NCBI RefSeq assembly: GCF_010015445.1
Contig: NC_053112.1
Coordinates: forward strand, 1,706,312-1,770,311
DNA length: 64,000 bases
Reading direction: 5' to 3'
Source of the DNA: Perca fluviatilis
Taxonomy: Eukaryota; Chordata; Actinopteri; Perciformes; Percidae
Under the pieces are notes generated by a model. The model worked only from the letters and a program-made list of their open reading frames with translations, was not told the origin of the DNA and made no database searches. Below, piece by piece: positions 23,521 to 35,178 of this stretch. The translations under genes were made by a program, and so were the position numbers. Within the stretch, counting starts at the first letter, position 1. Each line of letters begins with the position of its first letter.

Positions 23521-24240
23521 TAATGTTTCTAGTGGCGGCATCCTCTAGTGGAAGTAGTAGTTATGACATGTGCAAAGCAAGAAGTAAGGTGATGAAGTAA
23601 AAGAGCCAAATGTCCCGGTAATGAGGCAGGTTGGGGGTGGATGGGTCAAACAGGACTTTCACCCAAGAGAACAGGGTTTGTGTCCAGTTTGAAAATCCTC
23701 CACAATCACTATTTGTTTTTTACGTTTAACGGTTCTTTTCACCACCATGTATGAACACCACTAACACCAACTTATCACCACTAGTTTTACACTTATTTTT
23801 GAAATGCATGGTCAATCAACCTCATTTATAGGAAACTATACCTAATCCTTGAGTTAAAAAAAGATGAAATTATGAATTATTTAGACTAATATTAAAGGAA
23901 GGATAATCATAGACTGGTATATGTCAACGTTCAGCGAGGATACTGTTTAGAAACAAAAAAAAATTTCAAATGCTAAAATATTTAATAAAACACCCCAAAT
24001 TCAATGAAAGTAGAGATCCGATCTTCTGTCGGTACGCCGAGCCGCGTTGTATTGAATCATCCATCCGTGTTATTTTTGGGTAAATACAATTATGTAGTTA
24101 AAAAGAAACCCACTTTACTCTTATTTATTTATTTTGTTTTTTATTTCTTTATGTGAGTGTTTGTCTTGTATCACTTGTGGTTTCTTGAATTGTTTCACGT
24201 TAAAAATAAAAAATTAAATGAAAAGAAACCCAGATTTCTG

Positions 24241-24251
24241 ATTATATATAC

Positions 24252-24336
<85 letters not shown>
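24241..24336. repeat. (TA)n microsatellite
   Basis: About 45 alternating TA units with a few CA interruptions at the left edge. It is absent from the same place in copies A and D, so it expanded only in the B flank. Confidence 0.95.
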
Positions 24337-24340
<4 letters not shown>

Positions 24341-24422
24341 TTTTTGAAAACGGGTGCTGAAAAAAAACCGATTCATCCTCCACAATCACTGCTGGTGAAA
24401 CAAACATTTCCTCCTGCCGCTC

Positions 24423-24477
24423 CTTCACATTAAAAGCATCCAACTGGTGAAACACACAGGGAGCTTTTATTGTGAAG
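24423..24477. repeat. Hairpin/AATAAA module, copy 2
   Basis: CTTCACATTAAAAGC is inverted against GCTTTTATTGTGAAG, the longest perfect arm among the nine copies. AATAAA is on the minus strand, downstream of TRIM B. Confidence 0.7.
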
Positions 24478-25685
24478 CAGCCCCAGGAAACACAATGTAC
24501 TCATAATGAAATACAACTTCTGTGTAAACCAGCTTTTCTGTTCAGTGTTTGGTGTTCAAGTCACTGTTTACTCAGGCCTTGTGTTCAACAACTGCTTTAT
24601 TTTACAGTTTTAGTTTACAATCTCTTATTTACAGATGTCTTTGACTTATAAACCATCTTACCCACAAAACAAATAAAAAAATAACCAAAGTGCGAATAAT
24701 GAACAAAAACACTTTTCAGACAAAAAGTGAAACATTCATTAACCTTTTATACCCGGTATAATAATGACTCATATTGTGTTCTGTAGACACTATAGACATG
24801 TAATAGACCTTAAGCTGCGTTCAGACCAAAGAAAGTGATCTGCAGATTTTTGGCAGAGAGGTGCGGCGTGGGAGTGTCACTGAAACAGCCTGTTTGTGTG
24901 ACTTCCCAATGTAGCACAAGTACACTTTATATTTCACACTCACTGTTTTCTGTCAGATGGTTTATAGACCTCGACATTTCCGACTGAACTTGAAGGCAGC
25001 TTTATTTCCCGGAGAAAGAGAGAAAGAAAAGAGATGAGTGAGATATAGCGAGTGCTTTGTTGTTGCAGGAAACAATCAGAAGGACTGATGGAGGGACTGA
25101 GGAAACAGTCAGCTGTTCCCCAAACTCCCGGGCAGTTCAGAGCCTGTGTTTGGTCTTTTAAAACGTCTCGTGGCAGAGATAGAGGCAGTGATGTTTCCTG
25201 TTTCCTGTACGGGACTCTCACACGCCTCATAACACTCTGACAACTCTGATCTCTGTTACATGATTGGCCACTGCAGCGTGGCGGGGGTTGCGTTTCTATC
25301 AAAATTTTCACCGCTGTGTTTTTTCCATCTTCCCCCTGTGGCAACTCACTCCCCCCAATTAATATGTTTGGAAAGACCTGCATATATTGTGGATGCAGAC
25401 TTACTCTTAAAAGAAGGTGTTTTTTAGAACGATTTCTTCTGGAAGTTAAAATAAATGTCTGTGGATTTAACAGAGGTTTTTTAAAAATAGACATTCTGAT
25501 GCAGTGTTGAAGAGATGAATGCATTAAATTAATTTGTTGACTATGTAATGGAATACATATAATTAAACAAGTCTTAACAATTAAGTATAAATCCATCACC
25601 GCATTAAAAAGATAGAAAATAATATCTAAACTAATTATTAACATTTCTTTCCCTGAATGAAAATAAATGAATCAAAGTTAAGTGA

Positions 25686-27337
25686 TTAGTTTACTCTGAC
25701 AGGAGAGATGATCAGAGAGGCAGAGTTTTTACCACCAGAATTAAGACTGGGACTGAAGACTGGGAAGAGTTTGCCAGTGAAGGAGCAGTCAGTAAAAGAG
25801 AGATAGATAAGAGTTGCAGCATCTACGTCATAAAAGGAGACCAGACCCTCCTCATAATCCACAAACACCCCCACCTTCTGAGGAGGAGACTTCAGAGAGA
25901 GAAGGACTGAAGGGCCAGCTAGAGCTTGCACTCATTTCCATTTTTCAACCATATAGTCCAGTAACCATTCTGAGGTCTCAGTGTGATGTTTCCCTTCCTG
26001 TTGATCGACTCTCTGGCCACCCCTAAATCCCATTCAGTCTTTTCTTTAACTTGAACCTCAAAGTAAAATCTGCCTGAAGACAAACTCTGTTTTCCTAAAA
26101 CACAAGCACACTTAGAAAATCTCTGTGGGTTGTCTGGGAGATTCTTCCTCACATCACCATAATTCACATGTTTCGCCTTATCATCAGACAGGATGAGTTT
26201 AGGATGTGCTGTATCAGGATCAAGAGTCACATCCACTGCATACTGCTGGACCCTCTTCAGCTCGGCTTCAAGCAGCTTCTTCATCTCTTTACTGAGTGTT
26301 TTCCTCCAGCTGAACCACAGCTTTCACCACAGTCCCCCTATATGATGATGGATGGGCTGACCTCTGTCCAGTCCTTGGTGGGTGGAGGTTGTTGGATGTT
26401 TAGGGACTGGACACTCTGGAGAAGATGGAGGTGGTCTTCAGAGCGTAACACCTGTTCCACCTCAGTGCTTCTCTTCATCAGCTCAGAGATTTCCTGTTCC
26501 AGCTCTTTGATGAAAGCTTCGGCCTGTTTTTCTGTTGTTTCTGCTTCTCTTTGATCGTGTTGATGAGCTCATTCAGGCCTCTCTCAACAGACTCCTTCAG
26601 AGAAGTGAAGACCTGAACACCTTCTGCTATCTCTCTGTCTGCATCTTCCTCACTGAGGTCGACTGAGTGTTTGATCTCCTCAATCTTCAGTCGTCTCTTC
26701 TGGATCATCTGCTGAATTTCAGCCTCTGTCTTCCCCGCGCGCGGCCTTCTTTCCTTCATATCCTTCTTTCAGAGGAACAACATCATGCGGTTTTGTGATC
26801 TAAAACAGTGCAGAGCATGCACACACATGTCTGGCCGGTCTTACAGAACAGCTCCAGAGGTTTGTCCTGCTCCGTACACATCCTGTCTTCCAGGTTCTCC
26901 ACAGGGTCGATCAGCTGATGTCTTTTTGCGGCCTGACATGGTCAGATGAGGCTCCAGGTGAGTCTCACAGTAGGAGACCAGACACACCAGGCAGAGTACT
27001 GCGGCCTTCAGTTTGGTTCCAGTGCAGACGTACACAGGGAACTTCTCCTGGTTTGGACACTTGTTGCTCTGAGCTGCTGCTGCTGGCTTTCTGTTGAGCT
27101 GACTGTCTGAACTGAGCAACCATCTCAGAGAACAAAGTGTTACCTGCAGCTCAGGTCTTGTGGTAAAACCCTCTTTACAGATGGGACAAAGGCACCTGTT
27201 ACTAGTATTCCAGTGTTCAGTGATGCAGTTTTGCAGAAGTTGTGACCACATGGTGTGCTGACAGGATCAGTGAACACATCCAGACAGATGGAGCACAGAA
27301 ACTGATCTTCAGATGGCAGATAGTTTGCAGCAGCCAT
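25686..27337 (-). pseudogene. TRIM copy B (btr/TRIM39-like), multiply frameshifted
   Basis: The start matches TRIM C ([13 protein letters not shown] at 27337). The RING begins normally with [18 protein letters not shown] but shifts frame after HNFCK (near 27227), where the T-run is one base shorter than in C and D. More breaks lie near 27140, 27000, 26735, 26540, 26290 and 25925. The coiled coil (26478-26700) and SPRY pieces (25686-26284, with [20 protein letters not shown]) remain readable. Several lesions are at homopolymers or GC-rich spots, so some may be consensus errors. As given, it encodes no full TRIM protein. Confidence 0.85.
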
Positions 27338-27743
27338 ATCTACACATAGTGTGAAAGAAAAGAAAAACATATTCAAAATACAGTTTTAGTTATAAAAAAA
27401 TGTTTTTTGACTTGCATTGAACTGTGAACAACAAGGAACATTTAAATCATGCTAACAAAGTCAAGCTTCCTACTCTGACAAAACAGCACTGAATATATCC
27501 ATACAGAGGCTCAGCCCGGTTTACAGCGCGCTAAATGCACTATATATTTTAAAGGTCCCATGGCATAAACATTTTCACTTTTTAAGGTTTTTAACATTAA
27601 TATGAGTCCCCCAGCCTGCCTGTGGTCAGTGCAGTAGAAATAGGTGATAGGTGTAAACCGAGCCCTGGGTATCCTGCTCTGCCTTTGAGAAAATGAAAGC
27701 TCAGATGGACCAATCAGGAATCTTCCCTTTATGATGTCATAAG

Positions 27744-28041
27744 GTGTCCCGACTCGGGGAATTAGAGGACCCAAAAGCGCAGAGAGCGAGGAGGGAACGT
27801 TTGATCTTGGGGAAGTATTTCACAAAAACAGCAAAGTACACACCAAACAAACAGAGTCCCGACTGTAGAGGGCAAAAATTCTTCCAGAATGTTAAGCAAA
27901 CGAGAACAGGGAATCCAAAAAACCAAAGTAGTCCAAAACCAGGAACTTGAGACAAAAAGGAAATCCAGGGAGCACAGAACTCGGACTGAAGCTGGCACGC
28001 AGAGCAAACTACAAAAACAAACTGATCTGACACAGGACAAG
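27744..28041 (-). mobile_element. Truncated LTR in MITE B
   Basis: Corresponds to the right part (minus-strand 3' part) of the solo LTR at 15353-15822. It is cut at GACACAGGACAAG and fused to the 46-bp array. The rest of the LTR and neighbouring MITE sequence are deleted. Confidence 0.65.
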
Positions 28042-28526
28042 TATTAGGGGACCACTAAGGCCTATGTAAAATAGACTTCAGATACAGTATTTGGGGGACC
28101 ACTAAGGTCTATATAAAAGAGACTTCAGATACAGTATTAGGGGACCACTAAGGTCTATATAAAAGAGACTTCAGATACAGTATTAGGGGACCACTAAGGT
28201 CTATATAAAAGAGACTTCAGATACAGTATTAGGGGACCACTAAGGCCTATAAAAGAGACTTCAGATACAGTATTAGGGGACCACTAAGGTCTATATAAAA
28301 GAGACTTCAGATACAGTATTAGGGGACCACTAAGGTCTATATAAAAGAGACTTCAGATACAGTATTAGGGGACCACTAAGGTCTATATAAAAGAGACTTC
28401 AGATACAGTATGAGGGGACCACTAAGGTCTATATAAAAGAGACTTCAGATACAGTATTAGGGGACCACTAAGGTCTATATAAAAGAGACTTCAGATACAG
28501 TATTAGGGGACCACTAAGGCCTATAT
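28042..28526. repeat. 46-bp minisatellite, TRIM B block
   Basis: About 11 units of the TATTAGGGGACCACTAAGG unit, each with a TATATAAAAG block on the plus strand. The array is interrupted at its right edge by the hAT insertion. Confidence 0.9.
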
Positions 28527-30021
28527 CAGGGGCGTCGAACCTTTTTGATATGAAGTGCCCTTTTCAAAATTTCTTGTTTATCAGTGTGCCATGTTATGTT
28601 TTATTATGACATCACATCAAAATGTAATATCCAGGGAATCTGTAATTTTATTCCATAACAACATTTGATAACATTTATTTCTCATAATCATGACCTTGTA
28701 ATTATTATTGCATTATTATTATTATTATTATTATTATTATGGAAACATGGTTTCAGTATGCAGTCCTGATTGGTGGGCTGACAAAAATATCACTGTTATA
28801 GAGCCTGAAGCGAAAAGTTGTGGAAAAGCCCAGCTTTAATGATGAATGGACTGAGAGGTCCTGTATGCCTTATTTTCAATGAAACGATGCTGTGGCAAAA
28901 TAATAATAACACAAGCAGCATCATTATCAAGAATGAAGAACACGAACATAACGATTGCACTCATCGTGCATATTAAGTAGCCACATGTATTTGTTTTGGT
29001 CTGAAAATGCATCCTTATTTACCGCTCCAGCGGAGAGACGGTTTCTTCAGCCAGCTTAAGTTTATAAGAATTTGTCCAAATTTCAACATTCCCTGCAAAC
29101 TAAGATAAACAGACTACAAACCGACAGCGTTTTTTGTTTGTTTGCTTTTAAAAATGCTATGCTATTGCTATGCTAATGCTATGTGCAGAGTATAGCTGTT
29201 GCGTTGCGTAAAACAGCCGCGGTGGACAAGAGTGGACTGAGCAGACTGAGCAGATTGATATAGCGCTTTCTACATGTTGATGCTGGTCTACACAGGTGAG
29301 TGCATTGATAAGTATTGGCTTTTAACTCACAAGGTTTAATTGTAGCCTCCTTACAGTAATAAGACTAGCGTTAGTTCATCTGCCTCAGCGCCGTTGGTAA
29401 TAACTTTGTATTGTTCCCAGTCGCAGATGATCCAATCAAACTACCGTAAATAACAGGTTCGCTCACGAGGCCGATTTATATTTTCCTCCGTGGGTGCTGA
29501 AACGCGCACACCCTTTAAAAAAAAAAGTTGTCAAAAATGTTTGCATTTCAGAACCTTAGGAAATGGACACAAAAACACACGCCATACTAAAGCCGTAAAC
29601 TCAGGACGCGCCACTTCTCACAGATAGGCTTACAGATAAGGATTGGTGAGGAGAAGTTTAATCAATTATATCAATTTCAATGCCACCGCCATGACCAATC
29701 ACACTATGACAGACACTCCACTTAGCACCACCTGCAATGTTTAATATTAAATGAATGTAAAAATGAACTGGCAGTCTGGCACACGTGGGTGCTCAGTATA
29801 TTCCGTGGGTGCTCGAGCCGCGAGCACCCCGGTATCGGCCCCTATGAGGTCGCGCAACTGTGAACGTTGTAATTTGGCATGGGATGAGAGAGTGCTTCAG
29901 CATTTCAACCATGATTTCAACACATCAATAACTCTCTTGCACACATATTGCCAGCGTGCCATTGGTTAAGGTCCCGCGCTGCCGATGGTGGCACGCGCGT
30001 GCCCTAAGGTTGCCGACCCTG
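28527..30021. mobile_element. Non-autonomous hAT element, copy B
   Basis: The left end is CAGGGGCGTCGAACCTTTTT and the right end, as complement, is CAGGGTCGGCAACCTTAGGG. The 8-bp target duplications are GCCTATAT (28519-28526) and GTCTATAT (30022-30029); they differ at one base and fall in the 46-bp unit. An internal (ATT)n tract is near 28705-28740. No transposase frame is visible. The near-identical copy D sits at the same array position, so the insertion predates the B/D duplication. Confidence 0.85.
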
Positions 30022-30737
30022 GTCTATATAAAAGCATCCAAAAGCAGAATGTCATAAGACCTTTAAAGGGGTGATAGAATGATTATATAGGGTATTTCAC
30101 ACTGTTCCTTATGGTCTCCTAATGGAGTATGTAACATTGGTTGGGCTGAAAATGGCCTGGTTGATATTTTATTGGCCCTTTATGCATCCCTGTGTTTTGG
30201 CCCTATTTGTAACAAGAGCTTTTCTTCCAAATATGGTATGCTCGTGAATATTTAGATGAGCTGCGCTGATTGGTTGATCGAATTGCCATCACGCAGACTT
30301 TAGAGAAGCGACAGAATGTCATATTCCAGACACTGCAATGTTTCCTTAACAAATTCACTTCTGAGACTTTTTTATGTGAGAAATCAACTATATAAAGCTC
30401 AAATATGGGCCGTTTTACGAAAATTGATGGCTAATTGCAAATATGGTAAGACTGTTTGTCGGACTTCAGCGGCGGTGCTGCTGCCTCGCCCGGCCTGCCT
30501 TCCTCCACAGACCCGGTCTGCTGTGAGCTCCGTTAGGCTGGCAGCCCTGACAGAGCTCCAGGACCTGCAGCTCCTCTCTTCCTGCTAGCTAAATGGCCCG
30601 TTGTGTGAGAGTGAGAGCGCGGTCAGCGAGCTTGTCACACCCATAGATATAGAACAATAGATATGACATGACGTCATAATTTAGGGCATAACTGTCCGCC
30701 ATCTTACTAGGGTACTGTTTACAATTGTCACCTATGG

Positions 30738-30815
30738 CAGCAATATGGCTGTGCAGCACCTAACTGCTTTACCAGAAGGACCAAAGAGACCAGGAGGCTG
30801 CCATCACTTTCCACC
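30738..30815 (+). pseudogene. THAP-domain-like transposase remnant
   Basis: The frame reads QQYGCAAPNCFTRRTKETRR, with the C-x4-C spacing and NR/RRT block at the start of THAP zinc fingers. It then ends in a stop near 30827. The expected later Cys and His ligands are not seen, and an initiating ATG in this frame is lacking. The call is an inference from a short motif; its place inside a TTAA-type transposon supports it. The same fragment is in copy D near 61048-61125. Confidence 0.4.
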
Positions 30816-31248
30816 GTCAGTAGGAGTAGATAGAGTATTTTTTCTCTTCTTTTTTAATTATAAATACAGAAACGTTGGTGAACTAGGTAGCTAGCTAGCT
30901 AGTTACGTTGCCTAGCAACTGTTAACAGACCGGCTGAGATGTCAGTTATTGGTGATTGCTAGCTAGCTCTTAACATCATTTATGAACAGAAAACATCGTT
31001 TTAGTTGATTGATTTTTACCTCAAATAAGACATTTAGTAACGTTAACGTTATAACAGTTTTTTAACACGTTGTTAATATTGACATACATACATTGACTGC
31101 TGCGGCTGATTTCACTCAATCTGTGTTAAGTTTTCAGTTAAATTAAAGTTAACGACAAGTACTGTAACGTTACACGTTAAACAGACCAGCCGCACTTTTA
31201 GCTCCCACAAACATTAGCCATGTTGAATCCTGCTGTCAGTCATCATAT

Positions 31249-31563
31249 TGTAGCGACCCTGCAGGACTAATATGGGTGAGATTCCGGGGTGTTCATTGGG
31301 GAAGATGTTGCCCTAGTTCAGCTGATTGGTCAGGTTGGAGAGGAGGCGGGAAGGAGGGGGAAGTTTTACGGAGAGGGGAGGAAGCTAGGAGAGTAGTCGG
31401 GGCCAGCAGCGCTTTGGTTGTTGTTTTTGGGCACTCTTCCAACCCTGTTATTAGCCTGTGTTCGAGGGTAATAAAGCCCGGTCCATCCGGTTAAACTTCA
31501 GCCACTGTCTCCTCGTCATTCAGCTACCTAGCCAGCCGTGCGGCAGAGCCGTGAAACGCTACA
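31249..31563 (+). mobile_element. Solo LTR, present only in block B
   Basis: A 315-bp insert starts TGTAGCGACCCTGCAGG and ends GTGAAACGCTACA, with ATAT on both sides (31245-31248, 31564-31567). Block D has the empty site with one ATAT at 61548-61551. Inside is GTAATAAAGCCCGG, a plausible LTR polyadenylation signal. TG...CA ends and a 4-bp duplication fit an LTR retrotransposon, probably Gypsy. No internal genes remain. Confidence 0.88.
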
Positions 31564-33212
31564 ATATATTAACTATTAACTATGGTCAGCTTACCTCATG
31601 CCTTTACACGATTTTCCTTTCCAGTAAAGCAAATTAAAACTTAATAATCCATGTCTTGACGAGGTAAAGTAACTTCCAGAAAGCGTTCCTACTTCAGCAG
31701 CAAGTCTCCGCATTACTATCGTAAATGTAATTTCCATAACGTTAAGCGCAATGAAAATTGCGACAAGTCCATCAGCAGTTCTGGTGAAGTCATTATAGTC
31801 TTTATCAACAAAAACTCATTGAAGCTAGCGAGGCTCTTCAACTACTCAGCTCATCATCTAAACTAACTCCATGCCGGCCGGTGACAGTAAGAAAACAAAC
31901 GCTAAACAGGAAGTAACGGGGTTGATGGGAAATGTGGTCTTATAGTTGAGATTGACATTAAAAAATATTGTTTAATGTATATTAGCCATTCAGAATACCA
32001 AAGACAGTTTTTACATATTAAGTTCATGCAAAATTGAAAACATAAAATTATTACCTGCAATATAAATGCAAAATTATGAGATTATCTTCATAATTGAACA
32101 CATTACTTGTTCTCTTGGAGCTATATCAATCAAAATTCCACCCAAATCTCTATTTTTTGTTTCTTTCTAGAAAGGCACAGTTGTCTTACAGTCATTACTT
32201 TGAATTAAAACCACTATTGATGTATTGGTAGAAAAACATAAGGATTATAAAGACAACATGAGCCTCTCTCCCCATTGATTCCAATGGAAGCAATTCTAAA
32301 ACTTAACCCTGGTAAGATGGCCGCCAAGTGCTTCCATCCTGGAATGGTAAGTCAGAATTACATGTCATATCTATTGTTCTATATCTATGGTTACACCAGC
32401 AATCTCTTACCACATGTTACACACATGTCACGCCACTTAGCTATACAACATCTAAATGTCTTATAAAGCTAACAACGGTGTCCGATTTCAAGTTAATGAA
32501 TATTTGTTAGCTATAAATCACGGATAGTTAGCTTCATTTTTGGTCGTAATTCGAGTATATTTACTGTTTGAATTTCGTCACGCCACTTATACAACGTCTA
32601 ACTAAATGTCTTATAAACCTAACAACGGTGTCTGATTTCAAGTTAATGAATATTTGTGAATTCCAGAGGAATTCTAACAGGAGACTAGCCAGCTAGCTCT
32701 CATTGATAGAGCTACATCCAGCCGCAGGCTCTATCAATGAGACGCGGACAAGAGCCGTGTATTTCACCCATCGTTTGTTTAAATAACCCAACACATTATA
32801 ATTACACACATTAATAGATTAACTGGAACCTGTGGTAAGAGATTGCTGGTGTAACAAGCTCGCTGACCGCGCTCTCACTCACACACACCTGGCATTGGAG
32901 AAGGGGAACTGCAGGCCCTGGAGCTCTGTCAGGGCACCAGGCGGTTATGAAGTACGTGGGTTTGCCACGACTGGAGCGAACTAACGCAGGCCGGGTCTGT
33001 GAAGGAAGGCAGGCCGGGCGGCGAGGCAGTAACCCAGGCAGCACTGGCCGCTGACGTCCGACACACAGTCGGACAAAATTTGCAATTAGACATCCATGTT
33101 TGTAAAACGGCCCATATTTGAGCTTTACATAGTTGATTTATCGCATAAAAAAGTTTCAGAAGTGAATTTTGTAATGGAATAGCAGAGATCTGCCTGACCT
33201 AGATTCAGAAGA

Positions 33213-33460
33213 CTACCTGATCTCAGGTCAGTTGTGTAGCCTATGTAAATGTACTACCTGATCTCAGGTCAGTTGTGTAGCCTATGTAAATGTACTACCT
33301 GATCTCAGGTCAGTTGTGTAGCCTATGTAAATGTACTACCTGATCTCAGGTCAGTTGTGTAGCCTATGTAAATGTACTACCTGATCTCAGGTCAGTTGTG
33401 TAGCCTATGTAAATGTACTACCTGATCTCAGGTCAGTTGTGTAGCCTATGTAAATGTTGG
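33213..33460. repeat. 41-bp VNTR, 6 units, block B
   Basis: Six almost identical units contain CTACCTGATCTCAGGTCAGT and TGTGTAGCCTATGTAAATGT. ACCTGATCTCAGGT is itself a palindrome. Block D has only two units (63209-63290), so copy number changed after the duplication. Confidence 0.93.
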
Positions 33461-33705
33461 GGCGTGACCGTTCTCTTAATACACCCATGGGCTGACAAAG
33501 GTTCCGGTTTTTGGGAGGTTGACGTCAACTTCCAGTTTTGTTGAGATTCGCCCGTTTTCAGCGGCAGTTTCAAAATATGAGATTTTCATAGTAAAGGGGT
33601 GTCAGTGGGACTTTGAGCTCATATGTATGTCCTATTTACCCACCGAACTGTCGTTATTCAACTATGACAGGGTAAAATCGGTTTTGCATTCTATCACCCC
33701 TTTAA

Positions 33706-33840
33706 ATACATAATTCCATATGTGTTCATTCATAGTTTTGATGCCTTCAGTGATAATCTACAATGTAAATAGTTATGAAAATAAAGGAAATGTATTGAAT
33801 GAGAAGGTGTGTCCAAACTTTTGGCCTGTACTGTATATAT
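33706..33840 (+). mobile_element. Tc1-like right-end fragment, block B
   Basis: Contains CCATATGTGTTCATTCATAG and ends CTTTTGGCCTGTACTGTA, the terminal part of a fish Tc1 element. It directly abuts the TTAA of the Kolobok-like element, so that element sits between a MITE end and a Tc1 end. Confidence 0.75.
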
Positions 33841-33867
33841 TGTCAAACAGTTCATATTCTCTAGCTG

Positions 33868-33921
33868 CTTCACAATAAAAGCCTCCCACTAGTTTTCTTG
33901 TGGAAAGCTTTTATTGTGAAA
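33868..33921. repeat. Hairpin/AATAAA module, copy 3
   Basis: CTTCACAATAAAAGC is inverted against GCTTTTATTGTGAA. AATAAA is present on both strands here, so it could act as a bidirectional polyadenylation hairpin. Confidence 0.7.
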
Positions 33922-35173
33922 CAGCCAGAGGAAATAGAGGAAGCAGTGTGCAATCAGTAAACAGACAGAAAACCACAGAGATTCAGTTCCAAGTTAAAAG
34001 GCTCGTTGGAGATGAGCCAGGTCTGCGCAGAATCGATCACTGGCGATCGGCGCCCAATGCATGCTGGGTAGATTTGTGTCCGACTTGATCCCGACTCGCT
34101 CTGACGTCATGCACACGTGGACAACGATGACCTCACGAGATCAAGGCGGCCGCAGTATTTAGAGCCAGGCGCCGCAGTTGCTCTCCACCGACTGCAAGAC
34201 CCAGGCGGACCCAGGGGCATGCTGGGAAACACCAGCCTCTCAGCTGATCTAACAGCTGATTGGTTCAGAATCGACTCAACATGATGATGTTTTATATAAA
34301 CTTTTTATTGATTTTGAATCAGAGGGATTTTAACTGCTATTTGTCTGATTTAAAAGCTTATTCTGAACAGAACACATGTTGTGAGGCTGATAGTGATGTT
34401 TAGAAGTCAGAGAGACTAAATCTGATCAGATTACAGATCATCTACAGTCTGTTGTTGATTAAAATCAGCAACAGATCACATGGAGAGCATTTTGACAGCT
34501 ACTCTGTCATAATAAAAACAACTGGAGACTGTGTACAATCTGATATATGGGTGTGATAACATTATTTTAAATCACAATCGGACCACCAGTGTTTCTGTCA
34601 CTTCCTGTTCAGTCTGAAGGCTGCTGGAATCATAGACAGTGTATATATAGGCTGGAAACGGCTGAAACTGTCCGACTTGAGAGCTGATTTTTGTCCCCCG
34701 GCTGCTGCCGCTTCTGCTCTCGTCTACTTTACAGGCGAGGCGCAGTTCATCTAGAACGAGCCTAATAATGCTCCTGTGTCCAAGTTTGATCAAAGAACAG
34801 CACAGCTACTTGAACACATTACATTTCCTCCAGCTGCTTCACATTAAAAGCCTCCCACTGGTTCTCTGTTTGAAAGCTTTTATTGTGAAACAGCCAGAGA
34901 AGATAGAGGAAGCTGTGTTCATGAAGCGATCCGTAAACAGTAACAATAGCAGTAAAGTAGGAAGTAATCTAAACTCCAGTCCTGAGAACTGACACAGAGA
35001 GACTGTTTAAAGCTGTTAAAGTGGGCTACTGTATAGTGGGCCTGTAGACAAACAGCCATAGTTATATTGTTACCAATTTCACAAGAAATGAAAAGAGAGG
35101 AACTTGCTGCCTGAGTAGAGCTGAAGTTTAGTGTTAATCCTGGTTGTAGAAAGTGTAAATGTGATCAGCTGTA
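33922..35173. other. Non-coding stretch downstream of candidate 5' exon (block B)
   Basis: Collinear in part with 42544-43240: 34365-35173 matches, while 33922-34364 is missing from the C block. It contains another hairpin module (34837-34890) and no credible coding frame. If the 5' exon at 35179 belongs to TRIM B, this is intron. Confidence 0.45.
34837..34890. repeat. Hairpin/AATAAA module, copy 4
   Basis: CTTCACATTAAAAGC is inverted against GCTTTTATTGTGAA with a spacer of about 25 bases. Followed by CAGCCAGAGAAGATAGAGG, as in copy 7. Confidence 0.7.
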
Positions 35174-35178
35174 CTCAC

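Larger units (their letters stand above)
23521..25685. other. TRIM B 3' flank module
   Basis: Collinear with the flanks of the other TRIM copies. It includes a (TA)n tract (24241-24336), the hairpin/AATAAA module (24423-24477) and a single 63-bp unit (about 24743-24808). Short frames here are shadows. It probably represents TRIM B 3' UTR plus intergenic DNA. Confidence 0.6.
27553..30062. mobile_element. TTAA-flanked MITE, copy B, with nested insertions
   Basis: Same element as 15162-16427, bounded by TTAA at 27549-27552 and 30063-30066. Inside are a truncated LTR (27744-28041), a 46-bp array (28042-28526) and a hAT element (28527-30021). The LTR-to-array junction GGACAAG/TATTAGGGG is shared with copy D, so one deletion happened before B and D were duplicated. 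Confidence 0.85.
30067..33701. mobile_element. TTAA-target transposon with long inverted ends (Kolobok-like), copy B
   Basis: It is bounded by TTAA (30063-30066, 33702-33705), with AGGGGTGATAGAATG at the left and its complement CATTCTATCACCCCT at the right. The terminal inverted repeats are long and imperfect, reaching at least to about 30720 on the left and 32310 on the right; for example AAATATGGGCCGTTTTAC appears inverted. A THAP-like fragment at 30738-30815 fits the Kolobok superfamily, whose members use TTAA targets and THAP-bearing transposases. No complete transposase is present. It carries a solo LTR and a 41-bp VNTR. Confidence 0.75.

Noticed and set aside
24157..24455. Tyr-Ile repeat proteins on both strands
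   Set aside because: Translations of a (TA)n microsatellite.
24940..25644. 234-aa minus-strand frame in the TRIM B flank
   Set aside because: No domain, and the collinear flanks of A, C and D have stops and shifts in this frame; most likely chance openness of 3' flank DNA.
32275..32466. 63-aa frame identical at 62266-62457
   Set aside because: Lies in the long inverted end of the Kolobok-like element; identity reflects the duplication and no domain is visible.
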